Source: Donghicola tyrosinivorans (GTDB taxonomy: Bacteria > Pseudomonadota > Alphaproteobacteria > Rhodobacterales > Rhodobacteraceae). Taken from it: a stretch of DNA of 40,378 nucleotides. Below the pieces are notes generated by a model. The model had not been told where the DNA came from, searched no databases, and worked only from the letters and a program-made list of their open reading frames with translations. Positions 1 to 8,494 of this stretch are shown here, piece after piece. The stretch's first letter is position 1; each line of letters opens with the position of its first letter. The stretch lies in assembly GCF_003003355.1 (NCBI RefSeq), contig NZ_PVTQ01000025.1, positions 1 to 40,378 of the forward strand. Direction: 5' to 3'. A program made the translations under genes and the position numbers.

Positions 1-665
1 GTGCGCAAGGCAGAGGCAGCGCGCATCTTGGGGATCAGACTGGCGTCCGCGTGGTCGTGAATGGTGTTCAGGTTGCATCCGGTATTGGCCATGAACGCGA
101 CCACCGCAGGATCAAGGCGCGTCATGTCGGCGACCTGTCCGCCAATTTCCGACAGGGTTTGTCTGGTTCTGCTCTCTTCAAAGAGGGTAAAGGGCCGGTC
201 TTGGAAATGGTTCCGCACCACAACCCAGTCGGGTTGGTGGCCTGCGAAGACCTCCAATTCGTCGCGAAGCGCCGCAAGAACTTCGCGGCTCTGGTCGATC
301 ACGAAGAGCATCACCGCGCGGGCGTCGATCTGATCTAGCAAGAATGCAAGATCGATCATGCCCTCGGCAGACCCGTCAGAGGTCATCTTCGCGGTTGCGT
401 CCGACCCACCAGCGGGCAGGTCAATCAGCACGTCATCGGGACTGCTGACGATGGTTTCGAGCATCTCTTCCATGCCCGCGGCCGTCCGTAGGTCCGCGCA
501 TGTGGTGCGGTCTTCAAACAGCATGTGAAGGCCTGGGTTTTTGAAGTCGCCGTCGATAAGCGTGAGCGGTCGCCCCGCGGCTTCAAAAGCTGCCGCAGTT
601 CGCGTGGCGCATTGGGTCTTGCCCACGCCTCCTTTGTCACCATGGATAAAAATTACACTCTTCAT
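1..665 (-). CDS. ParA/StbB/TraL-like P-loop ATPase, partial at window edge
   Basis: Reading frame open from an ATG at 665 to the window edge (221 codons, C-terminus missing). The N-terminus SVIFIHGDKGGVGKT is a deviant Walker A motif of the ParA/MinD family, followed by a Walker A' type segment (LIDGDFKNPG) and an acidic strand VLIDLPAGG that fits Walker B. In this family the ATPase moves or places plasmids or transfer complexes; with a small DNA-binding gene directly upstream, the pair resembles StbA/StbB or TraK/TraL of mobilisable plasmids. The ATG overlaps the stop of the upstream gene (ATGA), implying translational coupling. Family call is firm; the choice between partition and transfer is inference. 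Confidence 0.8.
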   Translation of the reverse strand, partial: MKSVIFIHGDKGGVGKTQCATRTAAAFEAAGRPLTLIDGDFKNPGLHMLFEDRTTCADLRTAAGMEEMLETIVSSPDDVLIDLPAGGSDATAKMTSDGSAEGMIDLAFLLDQIDARAVMLFVIDQSREVLAALRDELEVFAGHQPDWVVVRNHFQDRPFTLFEESRTRQTLSEIGGQVADMTRLDPAVVAFMANTGCNLNTIHDHADASLIPKMRAASALR

Positions 666-1087
666 ATTGCACCTTTCATGTCACAAGGGCTTTTCTTCAC
701 GGGTTGAGTCTGGCACGCCTCTTGCGCGTCAGGGCGGGATTGCGGCTGAGCCTTTGGCTCGGCTCGCAAAAATTTGCTGCTGGTTTTTGCGGGGCTTGTC
801 TGCACTCCCTGCGCGCGCTTGGGCTGCGCTGGCGCGAGACCCTGTTCAGCACGGGCCTTCTGGAGATAGTTCCGGAAGGTCTGCAGGTTGATCTGCTGAT
901 CTGCGTCGCGGTTTGCGTTCAGGGCAGCCACGATGTCTGTCAGAGTATGCCCCTCTAGCATCATTGTGCGGATGTCTTCGACAAGCTCACGCACAAGATC
1001 CATCAGCGGACTGCCGCGTTTGGGGGGCTGTGTCTTTAGATGCTCTAACGCCTCTTTGGCGCGGGTGATGTCTGTGCTTTTACTCAT
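662..1087 (-). CDS. small HTH protein, StbA/TraK-like, upstream of the ATPase
   Basis: 141 aa. The N-terminal half (about residues 25-80) is helical and has a pattern seen in mobilisation-associated DNA-binding proteins: a repeat-like 'LVRELVEDIRTMMLEGHTL' helix, then 'DIVAALNANRD' and 'LQTFRNYLQKAR', which reads as a helix-turn-helix followed by a recognition helix. The C-terminal 60 residues are low-complexity, rich in Q, P, K and A, likely disordered. The stop overlaps the start of the ParA-like gene, so the two form an operon. Role in plasmid transfer or stability is inferred from the pairing only. Confidence 0.6.
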   Translation of the reverse strand: MSKSTDITRAKEALEHLKTQPPKRGSPLMDLVRELVEDIRTMMLEGHTLTDIVAALNANRDADQQINLQTFRNYLQKARAEQGLAPAQPKRAQGVQTSPAKTSSKFLRAEPKAQPQSRPDAQEACQTQPVKKSPCDMKGAI

Positions 1088-1564
1088 GGTGAACTCGCAT
1101 TCAACTTTCCATGAGTGTAGAATCGATTAGCGAAAAAACTCAGAAAAACTTAGAAAAATCTGATGTTTACTGGAGCAGTTAAATTTTCGGGCGCCACAGG
1201 GTTCGAATATGGTCAACGAAGAGGTATACTCAGGGTAGTCGTCGGATCGACATGCGCATCGACCCGTAAATCGCTGCCAAGCAGGGTATGGCGACGGTAA
1301 ACCGTCACCCCTGCTTTTATCGCGGCGGCCCTGACGGCCTTCTTGATAAAAGACACCACGCGCACCGCCCGAGAGGCCGTTTGGCGCAGGTGTGGGCAGT
1401 AAATTGGGTGGGGCGTATTTCGGAAAAACCTGTGTTTGCGCGTCTCGGAAGGCGGCGCGATCGCGGTCAAATCGCGTCGGTTCGCCAAACTCAGGACAGC
1501 GTTTCACAGCATGCCAGAATCAAAAGGGCCGCGCGGGTGAACGCGCGACCCTTGAGAGGAAGTC
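1088..1564. other. non-coding gap with nested inverted repeat (possible oriT or terminator)
   Basis: No convincing gene. It holds a nested dyad at 1279-1316: outer arms AAGCAGGG/CCCTGCTT and an inner perfect arm GACGGT-AA-ACCGTC, followed on the plus strand by TTTT. Its position between a mobilisation-like operon and another gene would suit an origin of transfer, but a bidirectional terminator is equally possible. Minus-strand frames of 91 and 126 codons are open here but have no family likeness I recognise. Confidence 0.35.
1132..1163. promoter_or_regulatory. three phased A-tract repeats upstream of the HTH gene
   Basis: GAAAAAACTCA, GAAAAACTTA and GAAAAATCTGA follow each other at 10-11 bp steps, about 45-75 bp upstream of the ATG at 1087. 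Such in-phase A-tracts bend DNA and also look like iterated operator sites. They could be the binding sites of the HTH protein itself, by analogy with StbA-type autoregulation; this is inference. Confidence 0.5.
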
Positions 1565-2554
1565 TTAACTGGCCTCTTTGGTCACGACGCGATCAAAGAG
1601 AGTGAGGATGGTTTGCAGCCGATCTGGGCGGTAGACTTCGGAGACCACGTTGATCCGGTCTTCCAGCTCCTGTCGGGGAACCACCTGATCGGGATGGGCT
1701 TCGCGCAAGGTCGCGTGCAGTTTCTTCTCCACGAAGCAGGCTTCATGTCCGGTCTCGAACGGCACGTTCCGAAGCAGTTCTACATCTACATCCTCCGACA
1801 AGCCCAACTGATGGCGGAAGCGCTTTTCGGGATGGTTGCTGAAGCCGAGTTTGATCCACGGATGATCCTGATCGGGCCACGTCAGTTGCAACAGGTAGAT
1901 GTTCGACGGCCGCGAGGTCCAGCTTTGCCCGCAGCCTGCACAGTCCACCTGACCCCAGTGCATATTCGCGCGGGCGACGCGCTGAACATGGCCGCAGCCG
2001 TGCTGGTAGATTCGATAATTGGCGTCATCGGGGTCTCTGGACAGAAGGTTCCAGCCGATGCTTTGGGCCTCAGCGCGGTCTCGATCCTCAAGGCAGTATT
2101 CGCAGCGATGGGCGACTTCGCCGGCGGCGATACGCTCTAGAAACGTGAACTGTCGGGAAATCTTGTGCCCGCAAGGGGCGCGAAAGATCCCATAGTGGCG
2201 GTTCGAAGGATCCCGGTGCAGGAAGGACAGACCTGCCGCCTGCGCAAGGGCTTCGCGAGCCTGACATTGGCAGGCAACGCAGGCAGGTTGTGCAGTACGC
2301 AGCGTGTAGACTTTCTGGGCAGTGAGGGCGCCGCAGGTCTGACACTGGAGGCATAGATGGAACTTGTCCCGAATGCGGCTGTGAATGGTGAAGCCTTTGG
2401 CCTCTGCGATGGTGTGCCAGTCCTTCGGGATCGGGCCAGTGTAGGGGATCCATTCTTCTGCGGGAACATGGCTGCTGCGGCGGGGCAGGTAGAGGCGCAG
2501 GCCGCTTTCGGGCAGGATGATGTAGTCGGGTGCTGGTGTGTTGCCTTTGGGCAT
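1565..2554 (-). CDS. GIY-YIG-like (T5orf172/MUG113-type) protein with N-terminal zinc-ribbon repeats
   Basis: 329 aa. The C-terminal third (about residues 218-300) fits the T5orf172 branch of GIY-YIG nucleases: IYLLQL, then WIKLGFS, then an EKRF arginine and a later 'CFVEKKLHATLRE' glutamate/histidine segment. The middle (about 65-210) has repeated paired cysteines (CLQCQTC, CVACQC, CEYC, CAGC) with intervening CGH motifs, probably three or four small zinc ribbons that may read DNA. Proteins of this kind are common on plasmids and phages. Nuclease activity is not proven by the motifs: the second tyrosine of the GIY-YIG pair is replaced by a KLGFS context. Single gene; its ATG at 2554 is the first good start. 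Confidence 0.7.
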   Translation of the reverse strand: MPKGNTPAPDYIILPESGLRLYLPRRSSHVPAEEWIPYTGPIPKDWHTIAEAKGFTIHSRIRDKFHLCLQCQTCGALTAQKVYTLRTAQPACVACQCQAREALAQAAGLSFLHRDPSNRHYGIFRAPCGHKISRQFTFLERIAAGEVAHRCEYCLEDRDRAEAQSIGWNLLSRDPDDANYRIYQHGCGHVQRVARANMHWGQVDCAGCGQSWTSRPSNIYLLQLTWPDQDHPWIKLGFSNHPEKRFRHQLGLSEDVDVELLRNVPFETGHEACFVEKKLHATLREAHPDQVVPRQELEDRINVVSEVYRPDRLQTILTLFDRVVTKEAS

Positions 2555-3160
2555 AGGGTATCCTCCTCGGAATCTGAGGTCAGTGAGATCACGGCCAGAA
2601 CGGCCAAATAGCTTGGGAAAGTCAGATCGCTGGATGCAGCAGGACGGACCGCTGCCGGAGGGCAGTGGCCTGTGCCGAGCGCGCAGAGCGGGTCCAATTA
2701 AGGCTGCAAATGCCGCCTGATTGCCTCAGGCGGAGGTGTTGATCCCGGATGTCCAAGAGAGGGCGCGATATTGCGAACGCTCGCGCATGCGTTTAGGGAG
2801 GCCATAGCCATGACGTTGTCTCCTACTGACACGTTGTGGTCAGGGCGGGGTGGAGGTTGCAGCCTCCATGTCGCCCGCTTATTCGGGCGCCCGATAACCA
2901 TATTCCCAGAATAAGGGACCGCAAATGCGCTCGCAATGTAGCAATGTGATAGCTGCGTGCAGATCCGGGCGGGTCAAATATCCCATCGTGCCTTCTGGGA
3001 GGGCTCTAGGGCTTAAAGCCCTTGGTCCGTTTGGTCGCCGGGCACCACTTATAATGCCGTCTGATTGTTTCATAGGAGCGCGTAGGCCAAAGCCGGAGTC
3101 ACATGTGCGATAGGTGGCAAATTCTCTCGCTGAAACGAAAGCGCCGCACTGCGGCGGGAT
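2555..3160. other. gene-free stretch with several short hairpins
   Basis: No supported gene. Four small perfect inverted repeats occur: CCGCCTGA/TCAGGCGG (2713-2733), GGAGG/CCTCC (2852-2867), CGCCCG/CGGGCG (2872-2889) and AGGGCTT/AAGCCCT (3008-3022). None is followed by a convincing T-run. Their density suggests structured DNA or remains of a lost gene or origin, but I cannot assign a role. Confidence 0.3.
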
Positions 3161-3463
3161 TTAATCATCAGCGTAAACTACATCGTCACACTCAGTACCA
3201 TTTGCGGTCGCATGAATTGCTGTTTTCGGGAGATACCCCTTTCTCAGCTTCAGTATCTGCAGATGCTCGAACGCTGCGGCGGCAGCTTCAGGCTGCTCAA
3301 ATGTCTCGCATCGTATCTGGCCACGCGCACCGATCCGACCCCAGTTTCGGATCAAAGAGACCTCTCCAAACAGTGTGGGCTCGAGGGACAGCGCATAGAA
3401 ACGCGCCATGTTCCGCCTTGGGTCTGATCGGGTTAGGTAAAGAGGGGCAGGCATAGGTTCCAT
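3161..3463 (-). CDS. WGR domain protein
   Basis: 100 aa. Contains the WGR signature: NMARFYALSLEPTLFGE, then LIRNWGRIGARGQ, and a helical tail (EAAAAAFEHLQILKLRKGY). WGR domains are found alone in small alphaproteobacterial proteins and in PARPs and MolR-type proteins, where they bind nucleic acid ends. The length matches stand-alone family members of about 80-100 aa. The M at residue 19 (NMARF) is a possible later start. No operon partner; probably a cargo gene of the replicon. Confidence 0.85.
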   Translation of the reverse strand: MEPMPAPLYLTRSDPRRNMARFYALSLEPTLFGEVSLIRNWGRIGARGQIRCETFEQPEAAAAAFEHLQILKLRKGYLPKTAIHATANGTECDDVVYADD

Positions 3464-3769
3464 GTTTGAGAGTATCGAAGACTATGCCCGCCCCAGTCCA
3501 ATTCAATTTCTGAATCTATGGCACCGGCCGGATTCAGGATTGTGATAGATCAATGTTTCTTTCTTTTTCGCAAAGCGCATATGGACGGGGTCGCGACCTT
3601 TGGGAGCCTTGCAGCATGAATTACTTTGCGATGCCGCCCCAGTCGCCTCGTCCTCGTGGTTCCGTTCTCAAATGTCGTCTCGACGATAATCCGCACATCC
3701 ATGGCAATTCCTCTCCTGTGAAATCACCATCATAGACAAACACCCCCAGGTTTTGCCCACTCCCCTCAG
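3464..3769. other. gene-free stretch between WGR gene and scpB fragment
   Basis: No gene or clear regulatory element seen. The frame of the scpB fragment is open back to 3722, but homology appears to begin only near 3770, so a rearrangement boundary probably lies in this stretch. Confidence 0.3.
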
Positions 3770-4138
3770 GTCGCCGGCGGCTGGATATTCCGGACTCGGG
3801 CGGCCTACGCGCCCGCGATCCGCGCGGCGGCGGATGTCGGGGACCAGTTACTCGATCTGAGTGAATTCGACGTCGCGGTTTTGGCGGCCATCGTCTATCA
3901 CCAGCCAATAACCCGCGAAGGGCTCAAGGACATCTTCGGCAAGGAAATTAGCCGCGACCTTATCGGCCGGCTGCATGCGCGCGGCCTGATCGGGACCGGG
4001 CCACGGTCGCCTCGACGCGGGGCGCCCTATACCTTCGTCACCACAGATCAGTTCCTCGTCGCCTTCGGGATGGAGAGCCTGATAGATCTTCCTGATCGGG
4101 AGCAGCTGGTCGATGCGGGCGTGGCCGGTTCTTCATGA
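3770..4138 (+). pseudogene. scpB: 5'-truncated scpB-like gene (condensin accessory winged-helix protein)
   Basis: From about 3770 the frame encodes the C-terminal winged-helix half of ScpB: GGWIFRTRAAYAPAIR, then VLAAIVYHQPITREGLKDIFG, an LHARGLI segment, and the terminal FLVAFGMESLIDLP. ScpB partners ScpA and SMC in chromosome segregation. There is no ATG, GTG or TTG in frame before the TTG at 3881, which lies inside the domain, and the N-terminal winged helix is missing. The gene therefore looks truncated at its 5' end, although a short product from TTG 3881 (85 aa) cannot be excluded. Family call is good; pseudogene status is inferred. Confidence 0.7.
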
Positions 4139-4158
4139 GAGCGATGCGGTGCTCGCGT

Positions 4159-4222
4159 CATGTAAACTAATTACATGATCTTAGCGAATTTCGAATATTT
4201 CGAGTGTTGCGATTGTTTCGAA
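4159..4222. promoter_or_regulatory. candidate toxin-antitoxin operator/promoter
   Basis: A perfect dyad CATGTAA-ACTAA-TTACATG (4159-4177) and two TTCGAA hexamers (4190-4195 and 4217-4222, 27 bp apart) lie 50-113 bp upstream of the antitoxin ATG. Such paired dyads are typical of autoregulated type II toxin-antitoxin promoters; which dyad is bound is unknown. Confidence 0.45.
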
Positions 4223-4271
4223 TGAGGGATAGCCTATATCCAACACGAGACGAGAGAACCGGAGAGAGAAG

Positions 4272-4736
4272 ATGAACGCCCTCAGAAAAGAGGCGTTCTT
4301 TGATCGTTTGCCCGACGAGGTCGAGATCAAGAACGCCGAAAAACTCAGAACGATTGTCGCCTCCCAGATCAAGGAAGGCGAACCGACAAAGCTGTCGCTC
4401 GCCCTGGAAGGCGGCGAAGTTCGCACCGTGACGCTTGCGCCCGCCCTGACGGCTTCGCTGCTCGAAGTGCTGCGGCTTGTGTCGAGCGGTCGCGGGTTTC
4501 GGATGATCCCCGTCGAGTCAGAGCTGACCACGCAGCAGGCGGCGGACCTTCTCAATGTGTCCCGCCCGTTCCTGGTAAAGCTTCTCGAGGAAGGCGAGAT
4601 TCCGTTTGCGAAGACCGGCCGTCATCGCCGTGTTCGTGCCGATGACCTCTTTGCCTACAAGGAGAAGCGTGACGCGTCTCGCTCTGATGCTTTGAGTGAC
4701 CTTGCTGCAATGGATGCGGAAGAAGGTCTTGTATGA
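4272..4736 (+). CDS. excisionase-type HTH antitoxin
   Basis: 154 aa. The C-terminal part carries a MerR/excisionase-type HTH: LTTQQAADLLNVSRPFLVKL, then EIPFAKTGRHRRVRADDLF. The N-terminal 80 residues are the variable region that usually neutralises the partner. It overlaps the downstream PIN gene by 4 bp (ATGA), the standard antitoxin-first arrangement. Expected to bind the toxin and repress the operon. ATG at 4272 follows GGAGAGA. Confidence 0.85.
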   Translation: MNALRKEAFFDRLPDEVEIKNAEKLRTIVASQIKEGEPTKLSLALEGGEVRTVTLAPALTASLLEVLRLVSSGRGFRMIPVESELTTQQAADLLNVSRPFLVKLLEEGEIPFAKTGRHRRVRADDLFAYKEKRDASRSDALSDLAAMDAEEGLV

Positions 4737-5308
4737 GCCGATACGCTGATCGGTTCACGGCTCTCCTCGATGCCTGCGTCCTGGGCGGAGCGCTTCGCAG
4801 AAACATGCTCCTGAGCCTGGCCGAGGCCGGCTTGTTCCGGCCTCGGTGGAGCAGTCGCATTCTTGACGAGACCCAGAAGGCAATCATCCAGATTACCAAG
4901 GGCGAAACCAATGGTTCCCGGCAAAGGGCTGCAATCGAAGCGGCGTTCCCAGATGCTCTGGTGACTGGTTATGAGATGTTCGAAGACAAGCTCGTGTTGC
5001 CCGACCCCAACGACAACCACGTACTGGCAGCGGCCATCGCGACGTCTGCTTCAGTCATCGTGACGGACAATCTTGCCGACTTTCCTTCCGCAGTTCTGGA
5101 CCCGCACGCCATACAGGCGATTTCCGCCGACGACTTCATCGCCGATACAATCGAGCTGGATCCCTCAGAGGCCATTCTGGCCCTGCGTCGCATGCGGGAG
5201 CGCTTCAAGAACCCGGCGCTCGATGTTGCGGCTTTGATTCACAAGTCAGAAGCGCAGGGCCTATTGCAGGTTGCAACTTTCATGGACGAGTATCAGTCGT
5301 TCCTGTGA
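4733..5308 (+). CDS. PIN-domain toxin (putative ribonuclease)
   Basis: 191 aa. PIN fold acidic residues are visible: LLDAC near the N-terminus (about D13), SRILDET (about residue 43), the DPNDNHVLAAA block (about D90) and VIVTDNLADF (about D111). Family members cleave RNA with these metal-binding acids. The C-terminal 60 residues form a helical extension typical of this longer PIN subgroup, which pairs with excisionase-type antitoxins. Coupled to the antitoxin by an ATGA overlap. RNA target unknown. Confidence 0.85.
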   Translation: MSRYADRFTALLDACVLGGALRRNMLLSLAEAGLFRPRWSSRILDETQKAIIQITKGETNGSRQRAAIEAAFPDALVTGYEMFEDKLVLPDPNDNHVLAAAIATSASVIVTDNLADFPSAVLDPHAIQAISADDFIADTIELDPSEAILALRRMRERFKNPALDVAALIHKSEAQGLLQVATFMDEYQSFL

Positions 5309-5948
5309 GGAGACGACCGGTGGATGCTAAAGCAGAGGCACGAAGTACTATCGGCGATTGTGGCCGACTTTAGGCCCCGCCGGACGTGCTAAGCGGTCCG
5401 TGGTAAAATGCAGTTGAAGCCCGAGGAGCATCAAAGAATGTCTCAAGGCGTTCAGCGTTCTCCTCGACAAGACATTTTGCCTGCTGCGGAAGTTCGGCAC
5501 TCGCTCGCGTGAAGTTTTTGTCCGCACCCCCGTTGGGTCAGTTCTCGGTGACATCCAACACTCAATCACCTTTCAATTTCACTTCCACAAACTTCGCGAT
5601 TATCCACCTTTTCAGGCATTTTTCTGGACACCTTGACTGCACAACTGAAGCTCGGTCCTGAAGAAAAAATATTAACATGACCGACCCTACAGTGGAGAAC
5701 ATGCTGCATTGTGAGCATCGACATACCTCGCACTCTTTGCGGCAGCGGAACAATCGTCAGCGCAGGATCATCACATGGAGTGCCTTGGACTTTGGTAGGG
5801 GAAGGCTACACCACGCTTCGGCGTAAACTGTCAGAAAAGAGCAAGGTATTATCAAGTCTGTGCACCAATGACCATGAAGATTTTGCTCAGGCACTGTCTC
5901 TCAGATATGACTACTGTGATTGGTACAATTCTGTATGGAGGCGCATGA
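5309..5948. other. gene-free stretch with a degraded remnant
   Basis: No intact gene. At 5545-5561 the 17-mer TCGGTGACATCCAACAC occurs; the same 17-mer is at 19972-19988. Read on the minus strand both encode VLDVTE shortly before a stop, so they may be the 3' end of the same lost gene or insertion sequence. The rest shows nothing I can name. Confidence 0.3.
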
Positions 5949-7442
5949 ATGACTTGGGTATTCCGAACGGTTCTGGCGCTGTCCATCGCCTGCGCTGCGA
6001 TCCTGTCCTATCTGCACGGCCAGCGGGTACAGCATCTGACAGCGCGGATCACTCAGGCCTCGGCGCAGGTTGCGGTGCTAGAGACCCTTGGCGGCAGTCT
6101 GCATAATGAGCTGCTGAAGGCCATTCTAGAGCCCGATGTGGACAAGGCGACCGAAGCGCTTAGCCAGTTCGAACGGGACGCCATGCACGCCCTTGGCGCA
6201 CTGGAACAGATGACCGAGACCGAAGTCGGCTTTGTTCAGGACGAAGAGCGTGCCGAAGAAGCCGCAGAACTGATGCGTCCGGCCCACCTGCGCGATGCCA
6301 CCGTCAAAACACTTGTGGCCGCACGGCGCCTGATCAAAGTACGCCAGTCCGCAGACATCATGACGGATGCAACCGTGCTGCTTGAGCATCTGGAAGTCGA
6401 ACGCACCACGCTTTCGCATATGGTCTCCGACATCCAGCTGGATGAGCGGGCCGAAATCCGCGCCGCCACCGACAGGATTTCCAGCGCCCAGAAAGCAATT
6501 GGCTTTCGGCTTTCCCTGCTGCTGACCCTCGCGGCACTTTCCGGCATCGCGGCCCTTGTGACGGCCAGACGGCAACGACTACACGCTGACAACAGGCGCA
6601 ACCATGCCTTGATGGCAATGATAGAGCAAGGCACCGTTGCGCCACCCGACGCGCACGACCCCCTATCGCCTGCCTTGGCTCGGGTCGCCAACCACATCAA
6701 GTCTGTGTCTGACGCAAAGGCGGCAACCGAACGGGAACTGGAAAACCGGACAGCGGCCCTGCAACTCAGCGCTTCAAAGTTGAAGCAGATCGATGAGACC
6801 CGCCGCCGCTTTCTGGCTGATCTGGGGCACAGCCTGAAGACCCCGCTGGCCATTGCCCGTGGCTCGGTCGAGGCCCTGCCCGATGGGGGCGCAAAACGGC
6901 TGGCGGCGCTAGAGGCAATCGATCAAGTCACGCGGCGGGTCTCGGACCTGCTGCAATTGTCCCGCTCGGATGATGGGCGACTGCTGCGCAAGAACCAACT
7001 GCTTGAATTGACCGAACTGCTGGACAACCGCGTGGCCGAGTTGTCCGCTCTGCCCCAAGGCGAGCATATCACCCTGACCACCGACGGCGACGGCCCCTAT
7101 GAGATCGAAGGCGACCGCGAAGCGCTGACCCGCATGTTCGACGCCATCATCGAAAATGGCCTACGCTATGCAGGGCCGGACGCACCGCTGTCCATCAGCA
7201 TTGATACCATCGAGAAAAGCGTGCGCGTCAGCATCGTTGATCAGGGGCCGGGCGTATCGCAAGGGAACGTGGTCTTTGACCGCGACACCAGCTTTTATCA
7301 GGGCGGAACGGGGATCGGGCTGGCCATGGCACAGCAGATCGCATTGGATCACCAAGGCCGGATCGCAATCAAGGAAACATCGCGCGGCGCTCAGTTCGAC
7401 ATCACACTGCCCCGCACCCCATATTTCGAGACCCAATCATGA
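5949..7442 (+). CDS. membrane sensor histidine kinase
   Basis: 497 aa. N-terminal membrane helix (about 5-21), a helical periplasmic sensor region rich in acidic residues, a second membrane segment (about 184-204), linker, then HisKA with the phosphoacceptor in FLADLGHSLKTPL (H294). The ATPase domain has the N box (IIENGLRY), the G1 box (VDQGPGV) and the G2 box (GGTGIGLAMAQQIA). It pairs with the OmpR-type regulator that follows with a 4-bp overlap. By position it probably controls the beta-propeller operon downstream. The signal sensed is not evident. A second ATG at 5945 lies in another frame. Confidence 0.92.
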   Translation: MTWVFRTVLALSIACAAILSYLHGQRVQHLTARITQASAQVAVLETLGGSLHNELLKAILEPDVDKATEALSQFERDAMHALGALEQMTETEVGFVQDEERAEEAAELMRPAHLRDATVKTLVAARRLIKVRQSADIMTDATVLLEHLEVERTTLSHMVSDIQLDERAEIRAATDRISSAQKAIGFRLSLLLTLAALSGIAALVTARRQRLHADNRRNHALMAMIEQGTVAPPDAHDPLSPALARVANHIKSVSDAKAATERELENRTAALQLSASKLKQIDETRRRFLADLGHSLKTPLAIARGSVEALPDGGAKRLAALEAIDQVTRRVSDLLQLSRSDDGRLLRKNQLLELTELLDNRVAELSALPQGEHITLTTDGDGPYEIEGDREALTRMFDAIIENGLRYAGPDAPLSISIDTIEKSVRVSIVDQGPGVSQGNVVFDRDTSFYQGGTGIGLAMAQQIALDHQGRIAIKETSRGAQFDITLPRTPYFETQS

Positions 7443-8122
7443 GTATCCTTGTCGTCGAAGATGATCCCTCGCTTGGTGGACTGATCTGCGAAGCCCTGCG
7501 TGGGGCGCAGCAAAATCCGGTTCTGGCCACCGACGGCGAGGTCGGCCTGATGAGTGCCAGCAGCGGCCATCACAAGGCGATCATCCTTGACGCCATGCTG
7601 CCCACATTCTCCGGCTTTGAAATCTGCCAGCGTCTGCGCGAAGGGGGCGTGACCACGCCCATCCTGTTCCTGACCTGCCGCGACAGCGAGGCCGACATTA
7701 TCCGCGGCCTGCGACTGGGGGCCGATGACTATATGACCAAACCCTTCTCGACCGGCGAAATGATCGCACGGATCGAGGCCCTGATCCGCCGCAACACCGG
7801 ATACACCCCGCAGGATGAATTGACCTTTGGCGACCTACGCATTCGCACCGCACAACGGCAGGCCCTTTGCGGCACAACCCTGCTTGAACTGACAATGCGC
7901 GAATACACCCTTTTACACACGCTCACCGTGGCACGGGGGCAGGCCCTGTCCCGCGACAGCCTGCTTGAGCGGGTCTGGGGGGATGACGAAAGCCACACCA
8001 CCAATGTGGTCGATGTCTACATCAGCTATCTGCGCCGCAAATTGCGCGCCGCCGAAAGTTCTGTCGGGATTACAACCGTGCGCGGCTTCGGCTTTCGGCT
8101 CGACCTATCGGAGCACGACTGA
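7439..8122 (+). CDS. OmpR/PhoB-family response regulator
   Basis: 227 aa. Receiver domain with acidic pocket VVEDD, phosphoacceptor D51 (AIILDAMLP), and the conserved K in DDYMTKPF. The C-terminal winged helix has ELTMREYTLLHTL, LERVWG, and DVYISYLRRKLR followed by IRTAQ/VRGFGF-type elements. It belongs with the preceding kinase (ATGA overlap). OmpR-type regulators bind direct repeats spaced about 10-11 bp; such TCTCA repeats lie on both sides of the following gap, so this protein is the likely reader. Confidence 0.93.
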   Translation: MSILVVEDDPSLGGLICEALRGAQQNPVLATDGEVGLMSASSGHHKAIILDAMLPTFSGFEICQRLREGGVTTPILFLTCRDSEADIIRGLRLGADDYMTKPFSTGEMIARIEALIRRNTGYTPQDELTFGDLRIRTAQRQALCGTTLLELTMREYTLLHTLTVARGQALSRDSLLERVWGDDESHTTNVVDVYISYLRRKLRAAESSVGITTVRGFGFRLDLSEHD

Positions 8123-8144
8123 CTACGACCTTGGTCTAAGCCCG

Positions 8145-8195
8145 TTCTCACAAAGCTCTCAGACTTCTCAAAGACGGCTCTCAGACAGCCCTCTT
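8145..8195 (+). promoter_or_regulatory. TCTCA direct-repeat array 1
   Basis: TCTCA at 8146, 8157, 8166 and 8179, with CTCTT near 8191: steps of 9-13 bp. It lies just after the response-regulator stop, and a TATGCT box follows at about 8197. The array shares TTCTCACAAA with array 2, so both are probably bound by the same OmpR-type protein. Confidence 0.55.
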
Positions 8196-8411
8196 ATGCT
8201 GTGTATGTGAGTTCTGAAAAGCAGGGGGCATTCTTGCGCACAGGCCGGACCATGAGCGGGGTCCACTAGGCGCATCACGAGACATCGGACACAAAAGGGG
8301 CAGCTTTCATTCCCCTAGACGACTGCCACTTTTCCGGTGTGCCAACCCTTTGCTTTTCGGACCGCAACCAAATCTCCACGGCGGTGCATCCCGAAACTCC
8401 CCTGCCGTCGT

Positions 8412-8458
8412 AGCCGCTGCAAAGACTTCCCTGTTCTTTGCAGCGGCTTCATTTGTTT
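8412..8458 (+). terminator. strong hairpin, possible terminator of a short transcript
   Basis: Perfect 13-bp arms AGCCGCTGCAAAG/CTTTGCAGCGGCT around an 11-nt loop, followed by TCATTTGTTT. The T-run is interrupted, so a terminator is likely but not certain. With array 1 it would bound a transcript of about 240 nt without a visible gene. Confidence 0.45.
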
Positions 8459-8494
8459 GAGGCGACCCAAACACCTCCACCACGTTTTTAAATG

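Noticed and set aside
1127-1507. Minus-strand frames of 126 and 91 codons between the HTH gene and the GIY-YIG-like gene
   Set aside because: Composition looks non-coding and the stretch carries dyads; kept only as a possible oriT region.
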